18,861 nt of DNA from DATAAM01 sp036260075. GTDB lineage: Bacteria > Actinomycetota > Acidimicrobiia > Acidimicrobiales > JAHWLA01. Location: positions 1 through 18,861 of the forward strand of contig DATAAM010000087.1 in NCBI GenBank assembly GCA_036260075.1, given 5' to 3'. The stretch's first letter is position 1, and each line of letters opens with the position of its first letter. The notes under the pieces were generated by a model. It searched no databases. It was not told the DNA's origin and saw only the letters and a list, made by a program, of their open reading frames with translations. The translations under genes and the position numbers were made by a program. This document shows positions 14,633 through 18,861 of this stretch, in pieces.

Positions 14633-15724
14633 GTGCCCGCCTACCTCGATCACGCGGCGACCACGCCGCTTCGGCCCGAGGCGACCGAGGCGATGCGGCC
14701 GTTCCTGGCGGGGGAGCGGTTCGGCAACCCGTCGGGGTCGCACGCCGTGGCCCGCGCCGCCCGCACGGCGGTCGACGAGGCGCGCGACATCGTGGCCGAG
14801 TGCCTCGGGTGCAAGCCGGGAGAGGTCGTGTTCACGGCGGGGGGCACGGAGGCCGACAACCTGGCCGTCCTCGGGGTGCACGCGGCCCGGCCCGGCCCGG
14901 TGCTGTGCAGCACCGTCGAGCACCACGCCGTGCTGCACGCGGTGGAAGCGGTCGGTGGGCGTGCCGTCGACCTCGGCGACCTGGCCCACGCGCTCGCGCC
15001 GGGCACCACGCTCGTCTCCGTCATGCTCGTCAACAACGAGGTGGGCACGATCCACCCGCTCGACGACATCGTCGAAGTGGTCCGGCGCGTCGCCCCCGAT
15101 GCGCTCGTCCACACCGACGCCGTGCAGGCGTTCTCGTGGCTCGACGTGGCGGCCACAACGGCCGACCTGGTGGCGATCAGCGCCCACAAGTTCGGGGGGC
15201 CGCAGGGCGTCGGCGCGCTCGTGGTGCGGGAGGGCGCCCGCTTGGCGCCGATCCTCCACGGCGGCGGGCAGGAGCGCGAGCGCCGCAGCGGCACCCACAA
15301 CGTGGCCGGGATCGTTGGCATGGCGGCCGCCATGCGCGCCACCGTGGAGTCGCGCCGGGCGACCAACGAGCGGGTGGCGGACCTTCGCGACCGGCTGGCC
15401 GACGGCCTGCTGGCAGCCGTGCCGGGCGCGGTGGAGACCGGTGACCGCGCCGCGAAGGTCCCGGGCAACTGCCACATGCGGTTCCCGGGCACAGAGAGCG
15501 AGGCGTTGCTCCTGCTGCTCGACGAGCACGGCGTGTGCGCGTCGGCGGGATCGGCCTGTGCCAGCGGCGCCATCGAGCCATCGCACGTGCTCACCGCCAT
15601 GGGCCTGTCGCGTGAGGAGGCGTTGTCGTCGGTCCGCTTCTCGCTGGGATGGACGTCGAGCGACGCGGACGTCGACCTGGCCCTGCGGGTCGTGCCGGAG
15701 GCCGTGGAGCGGTTGCGCCGATGA
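14633..15724 (+). CDS. iscS: Cysteine desulfurase (NifS/IscS family)
   Basis: A 363-residue pyridoxal-phosphate enzyme that takes sulfur from L-cysteine as a persulfide. The N-terminus has YLDHAATTPLRPE; H97 (VEHHAV) stacks on the cofactor, D162 and Q165 (HTDAVQ) contact it, and K186 (SAHKFGGPQG) forms the Schiff base. The active-site cysteine is C309 in SAGSACASG. RSGTHN (218-223) is also conserved. It overlaps the mnmA start by ATGA, so its main partner is probably MnmA in tRNA thiolation; supply of Fe-S assembly is also possible. GTG at 14633 is preferred because TACGCT lies six bases upstream and the conserved N-terminus begins there. An ATG at 14609, in frame, would add eight residues and overlap the opposite start. 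The iscS symbol is by family; no ISC scaffold genes are nearby. Confidence 0.93.
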   Translation: MPAYLDHAATTPLRPEATEAMRPFLAGERFGNPSGSHAVARAARTAVDEARDIVAECLGCKPGEVVFTAGGTEADNLAVLGVHAARPGPVLCSTVEHHAVLHAVEAVGGRAVDLGDLAHALAPGTTLVSVMLVNNEVGTIHPLDDIVEVVRRVAPDALVHTDAVQAFSWLDVAATTADLVAISAHKFGGPQGVGALVVREGARLAPILHGGGQERERRSGTHNVAGIVGMAAAMRATVESRRATNERVADLRDRLADGLLAAVPGAVETGDRAAKVPGNCHMRFPGTESEALLLLLDEHGVCASAGSACASGAIEPSHVLTAMGLSREEALSSVRFSLGWTSSDADVDLALRVVPEAVERLRR

Positions 15725-16749
15725 GAGTGCTCGTGGCCATGTCCGGAGGAGTCGACTCCTCGGTCGCCGCCGCTCTGCTCCTCGAGCAGGGCCACGACGT
15801 CGTGGGCGCCACCATGAAGCTGTGGGGCGGCCCCAGCGACAGCGGCTGTTGCTCGGTGGCCGACGTGGAGGACGCCCGCCGCGTCGCCCAGCAGCTCGAC
15901 ATCGCCCACCACGTCTTCAACTTCGCCGACGACTTCGACCTCCGTGTTGTCGAGCCGTACGTCGCCGCCCACGTCGCGGGCCGCACGCCCAACCCGTGCA
16001 TCGAGTGCAACCGCCACCTCAAGTTCGACCGGTTCCTGGAGCGGGCGGCCACGCTCGGCTTCGACGCCATCGCCACCGGCCACCACGCCCGCGTGGTGGA
16101 GCGGCCCGACGGCAGCCGCCGTGTGGCCCGGGCCGCCGACCGGCGCAAGGACCAGTCCTATGTCCTCTACATGCTCGGCCGGCGGGCGCTGGCCCGCACG
16201 CTGCTGCCCGTCGGGGCGTTGACCAAAGACGAGGTGCGCGACCGGGCTCACGCCCTGGGGCTGCGAACGGCGGCCAAGCCCGACAGCCAGGACGTCTGCT
16301 TCGTCACCTCGACCGGCGGTCGGGCCGCCTTCCTGGGCGAGCGCATCCCCCTGCGCCCGGGGCGGCTCGTCGACGTGCACACCGGCGACGACGTGGGCCG
16401 GGTGCCCGCCGTCGAGCTCGTCACCGTCGGCCAGCGTCGCCATCTCGGCAGCGCGGGCGACGGCACGCGCCGTTACGCGCTGGCGGTGGAGGGCACCACC
16501 GTCGCCGTCGGGTCGCTCGAGGACCTGTCCGTCGACCGCATCCCACTGGTCGACTGCGCGTGGGCCGATGCGCCTCCGCCTCTGGGCACGGCGGTGCTGG
16601 CCCAGTGGACCGCGCACGGCACGCCGGTGGCGGCCGTCTACGAGGGCGACCTCGTGCGCTTCCTGGAGCCCCAGCGGCGAGTGGCGCCGGGCCAGAGCGT
16701 GGTGCTCTACGAGGGCGACGAGGTGCTCGGCGGCGGCATCGCCGCCTGA
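15721..16749 (+). CDS. mnmA: tRNA-specific 2-thiouridylase MnmA
   Basis: A 342-residue enzyme that thiolates uridine 34 of Lys, Glu and Gln tRNAs using ATP and persulfide sulfur. The PP-loop is SGGVDSS at residues 8-14. GRTPNPCIECNRHLKF (87-102) carries the first catalytic cysteine, C96 by alignment to E. coli C102, with an extra C93. The second catalytic cysteine is C193 in SQDVCFV. DQSYVLY (144-150) and VTVGQRRHLG (234-243) are family motifs, and the C-terminal beta-barrel follows. The ATG overlaps the cysteine desulfurase stop as ATGA, indicating coupled translation of sulfur donor and acceptor. The 3' end overlaps a convergent membrane-protein gene by 43 nt within a strong stem-loop. Confidence 0.96.
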   Translation: MRVLVAMSGGVDSSVAAALLLEQGHDVVGATMKLWGGPSDSGCCSVADVEDARRVAQQLDIAHHVFNFADDFDLRVVEPYVAAHVAGRTPNPCIECNRHLKFDRFLERAATLGFDAIATGHHARVVERPDGSRRVARAADRRKDQSYVLYMLGRRALARTLLPVGALTKDEVRDRAHALGLRTAAKPDSQDVCFVTSTGGRAAFLGERIPLRPGRLVDVHTGDDVGRVPAVELVTVGQRRHLGSAGDGTRRYALAVEGTTVAVGSLEDLSVDRIPLVDCAWADAPPPLGTAVLAQWTAHGTPVAAVYEGDLVRFLEPQRRVAPGQSVVLYEGDEVLGGGIAA

Positions 16750-17639
16750 GCGCTTTCCGCCGCCGAGCCGGGCCGGGCGAGTGGCAGCCCCCGCCGGGCC
16801 GCTTCGGCCAGCACGGCCCCGGGCCGGGTGGGCGCGAACAGCAGCCGGGCCGACGCCCCCGGCTCGCCCGCCGGCTGTCGAGGCACGGCGAGCACCATCG
16901 GCACCTTCTCCTTCAGCAGCAGCTCCACCGCAGGCCCGAGCGCGCTCTTGGTGAGGTCGAGGGAATCCGTGCCCGCAGGCGCCAACCCGATCGAGTCCAC
17001 CACCTTCTTCTGGAACAGCACCGGGTCGACGAGCGCGAGCCCGTCGTGCAGCACCAGTCCCGCAGGCACGAACACCACCCAGCGACGCGACAAGCCGTGC
17101 ATGGCCCGCAGGAGCACGAGGGCGACGGGCACGCCGACCAGCAGCACGGCGAGGCCGAGCTCCGTTCGTCCTGCCGCCACCAGCAGGCCGCCACCCACCG
17201 GCAGCCCCACAGCGAGCGCCCACGCCGGAAGCAGCCCGGCGAGCAGCACGGGCCCGGGCGGCCGCAACGGGAAGCGCCGTTCGTTCGGATAGGCAGGCCC
17301 GTTGACGAACCACGCCGCCGTCTCCGGCAGGAAGGCCGCCCCGCACAGCGCCACCACGGTCGCCCACGTCCACGGGGACACCTCGCCCGCGAGCGTCGTC
17401 CACGCCACGGCGACGACGGCGCCCGGCGCCGCCACCCGCACGGCCGTGAGGCTCACGGGATGCGGCACCAGGGTTGCCACCACGACGATCGTCCACGCCG
17501 CCCACAGGCCGACCGAGGCGGTCGTGCGCACCGGGTCGGCGTGCTCGTCGAGCGCGGCGGCGAGCGACGGGCCGACGGTGAGCGGCAGCACCGCCCAGGC
17601 GGCGCGGACCGCCCACGGGAGCATGCGAAGGGTGCGCAT
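16707..17639 (-). CDS. Six-helix integral membrane protein of unknown function
   Basis: A predicted 310-residue membrane protein; I do not recognise the family. Hydrophobic segments lie at about residues 14-30, 43-59, 66-83, 89-103, 130-156 and 160-177. A soluble C-terminal part of about 130 residues begins RRWVVFVPAGLVLHDGLALVDP, which has the look of a small beta-rich (PH-like) domain, and continues with LLLKEKVPMVLAVPR and an Ala/Pro/Ser-rich tail. The start is uncertain: ATG at 17639 is chosen, but GTG at 17651 or ATG at 17624 are possible and none has a ribosome site. The last 43 nt overlap the end of mnmA on the other strand. It interrupts an otherwise same-strand mnmA / MetE-like / ligA order and diverges from the MetE-like gene. 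Confidence 0.8.
   Translation of the reverse strand: MRTLRMLPWAVRAAWAVLPLTVGPSLAAALDEHADPVRTTASVGLWAAWTIVVVATLVPHPVSLTAVRVAAPGAVVAVAWTTLAGEVSPWTWATVVALCGAAFLPETAAWFVNGPAYPNERRFPLRPPGPVLLAGLLPAWALAVGLPVGGGLLVAAGRTELGLAVLLVGVPVALVLLRAMHGLSRRWVVFVPAGLVLHDGLALVDPVLFQKKVVDSIGLAPAGTDSLDLTKSALGPAVELLLKEKVPMVLAVPRQPAGEPGASARLLFAPTRPGAVLAEAARRGLPLARPGSAAESAQAAMPPPSTSSPS
16725..16768. terminator. Strong inverted repeat spanning the mnmA stop
   Basis: GCTCGGCGGCGG (16725-16736) and CCGCCGCCGAGC (16757-16768) are perfect 12-bp arms around a 20-nt loop. An alternative inner stem, GGCGGC-atc-GCCGCC (16732-16746), competes with it. The mnmA TGA (16747-16749) lies in the loop, and the last codons of the opposite gene lie within the left arm. 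Stem strength and position at a convergent end suggest a bidirectional terminator, with only TTT at 16754-16756 as a U-tract. Confidence 0.55.
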
Positions 17640-17734
17640 CGGCGTCGGCACTCTGGCAGCCGCACCGCCGGATTTGCCACTCGTGGGCCGACGCCGGAAA
17701 CTGGAGCACGGCGGAACACGGCATCGGGGGCGGG

Positions 17735-18817
17735 ATGGAAGAGCGGCATCAGGTGAAGACACCGACCACCACGCAGCCGGCTCCGATGACGCAGCGAGTG
17801 GAACGCCGTCCCGCGCGCCGACCGGTCCTGCCCACCGCGGCCGCCACCGCCATCGGGAGCCTTCCCCACGACGACCCCAAGGCGGCGGTCGGCCTCGTCC
17901 TCGAGGGACTGCCCGACCTGCCCGCGGCGCCCCAGCTCCCGTGTCGCAACCCGGCCGAGGGGATGCTGGCCCAGGCGGTCGACGGCGTGCGAGGCGTGTC
18001 GGCCACGCCCGACGGCGCCCTCGAGGTCGACGTCGAGCTGCTCGATCCGGAGGCGCCGGTCGACGTCGCGTTCGCCGGCGAGCCGTGGGTGGGGCTGCGC
18101 ACGTTCCTCGACGCGGTCGCGGCGCGACGCGGCCCGGTCAAGCTCCAGCTCACGGGCCCGCTCACGCTGGGCGTGGCGCTCACCCACGCCGGTGCCGATC
18201 CCGAGGTCGCCTTCGAGGTGGCGGGCGCCGCCGTGCAGGCTCGGGCCCGAGCGCTCGTGGCGCTGGCAGCCGCGCGGGCGCCGCACGCCGGCCTCGTCGT
18301 GCTGCTCGACGAGCCCGGCCTCACGGCGTGGAGCTCGTACGACATCCCGCTCAAGGGCGACCACCTCGTCGACCTGCTGTCCGGCAGCCTGGCCTCCCTC
18401 GGGGCCGGGGTGGTGACGGGGGTGCACTGCTGCGGCGCCGCCGACTGGAAGCTGGTCGACGCCGCCGGTCCCGACATGATCTCGCTGCCCGCCACCCCCG
18501 ACGTGGTCGACAGCGCGCCGACGCTCTCGTCGTTCCTCGACCGAGGGGGCCTGGTGGCGTGGGGGGTCGTGCCCACCGACCGGCCCATCGGCGCCGCCCC
18601 CGACCCGCTGTGGCGTCGGCTCAGCGAGCTGTGGGCCGATCTGGCGGCTGCCGGGTGCGATCCCATCCGGTTGCGGCAGCAGGCGTTGCTCACGCCCGCC
18701 TGCGGCCTGGCCAACCACACCCCGCAGCAGGCGGCCCACATCCTCGACCTCACGCTCGGCGTGGCCGAGCGGGTGCACAGCCAGGCCGTGGCGATCCGTA
18801 TGTCGGTGGGTGCCTGA
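17735..18817 (+). CDS. MetE C-terminal-domain-like protein (cobalamin-independent methionine synthase family)
   Basis: A predicted 360-residue protein matching only the catalytic half of MetE, which is normally about 750 residues, so it is a stand-alone MetE/UROD-like barrel. The probable zinc ligands are H231 and C233 (GVHCCGAADW) and C323 (LTPACGLA), matching the H-x-C and distant C of MetE. LDEPGL (191-196) matches the MetE substrate-binding DEP motif, and AIGSLPHDD (39-47) begins the conserved core. Members of this short family transfer methyl groups to thiols, but the donor and acceptor of this one are unknown. A MetE-like gene between mnmA and ligA also occurs in mycobacteria. The start is unsure: residues before about 33 are not conserved, and GTG at 17753 or ATG at 17786 could be used. 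Confidence 0.85.
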   Translation: MEERHQVKTPTTTQPAPMTQRVERRPARRPVLPTAAATAIGSLPHDDPKAAVGLVLEGLPDLPAAPQLPCRNPAEGMLAQAVDGVRGVSATPDGALEVDVELLDPEAPVDVAFAGEPWVGLRTFLDAVAARRGPVKLQLTGPLTLGVALTHAGADPEVAFEVAGAAVQARARALVALAAARAPHAGLVVLLDEPGLTAWSSYDIPLKGDHLVDLLSGSLASLGAGVVTGVHCCGAADWKLVDAAGPDMISLPATPDVVDSAPTLSSFLDRGGLVAWGVVPTDRPIGAAPDPLWRRLSELWADLAAAGCDPIRLRQQALLTPACGLANHTPQQAAHILDLTLGVAERVHSQAVAIRMSVGA

Positions 18818-18819
18818 CC

Positions 18820-18825
18820 TAACGT
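18820..18825 (+). promoter_or_regulatory. Candidate -10 box for a leaderless ligA
   Basis: TAACGT fits TAnnnT and ends seven bases before the GTG at 18833. No ribosome site is present between. Same layout as the boxes at 14617-14626. Confidence 0.4.
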
Positions 18826-18832
18826 CGGCGCC

Positions 18833-18861
18833 GTGTCGACGCAGAGCCCGGCGGAGCGCGC
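18833..18861 (+). CDS. ligA: 5' end of a gene, probably NAD-dependent DNA ligase (partial)
   Basis: Only ten codons lie in the window, reading VSTQSPAERA from a GTG start. This resembles the start of actinobacterial NAD-dependent DNA ligases, where a short Ser/Thr stretch precedes PAERA-type sequence. The order cysteine desulfurase, mnmA, MetE-like, ligA is also the mycobacterial one. The gene starts 15 nt after the MetE-like stop and could be co-transcribed or use the TAACGT box. The call depends mainly on context. Confidence 0.45.

Noticed and set aside
17640..17734. Leaderless promoters between the membrane protein and the MetE-like gene
   Set aside because: No TAnnnT box lies six or seven bases before any candidate start on either strand.
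14604..17756. Long alternative frames on both strands over the cysteine desulfurase and mnmA genes
   Set aside because: The other frames carry complete catalytic motifs of known enzymes; these alternatives are Arg-rich and motif-free.

Overview
The window is very GC-rich bacterial DNA with gene-dense, overlapping genes. It most likely comes from an actinomycete of the Acidimicrobiia type. This rests on three things: many GTG starts, a cysteine desulfurase / MnmA / MetE-like / (probable) LigA order that resembles the mycobacterial one as I recall it, and C-terminal 'GYWM..DGGVFAFG' propeller-like repeats of a kind common in Acidimicrobiia surface proteins. The placement is inferred from protein character only; no rRNA or tRNA gene is present.

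Left part (41-4812). A small exported protein (41-361) converges on a minus-strand array of four paralogous genes (4812 down to 358). Each encodes an ECF-type sigma factor (regions 2 and 4) fused to one transmembrane helix, a Pro/Ala/Ser-rich stalk and a small ectodomain ending in a conserved Cys-x8/9-Cys-x3-Asp-Val signature. No separate anti-sigma gene is present. The first three genes are joined by GTGA stop/start overlaps. The fourth has a 110-nt gap with its own promoter-like sequence. Two of the paralogs share a 365-nt block, about 97% identical by eye, covering the promoter-recognition regions, while their sensor ends differ. This array is the most unusual content of the window.

Middle (4813-13458). 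A 203-nt divergent control region with A/T-rich inverted repeats separates the sigma array from a plus-strand pair. The first gene encodes a 2456-residue secreted protein: a DNRLRE-type N-terminal region, two CNGC-containing beta modules, twelve Ig-like repeats of about 97 residues, a HEWGH zinc-metalloprotease-like domain and a propeller-like repeat region. The second, 13 nt downstream, encodes a membrane-anchored protein with two PKD-like modules. The divergent layout suggests that one or more of the tethered sigma factors control this surface module; that is inference.

Right part (13459-18861). Housekeeping and metabolic genes: a mandelate racemase-subgroup enolase-superfamily enzyme (minus); a cysteine desulfurase overlapping mnmA by ATGA (tRNA 2-thiouridine synthesis, sulfur donor next to thiolase); a convergent six-helix membrane protein overlapping the 3' end of mnmA; a short MetE-like zinc methyltransferase-domain protein; and the first codons of a probable ligA. 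The enolase-family and cysteine desulfurase genes diverge from one 10-bp palindrome that reads as a -10 box six bases from the start codon on both strands, suggesting overlapping leaderless promoters. A similar TAnnnT box precedes the probable ligA start. Strong stem-loops lie at two convergent gene ends. No CRISPR array, insertion sequence or RNA gene was seen, and no gene-free stretch exceeds about 205 nt.
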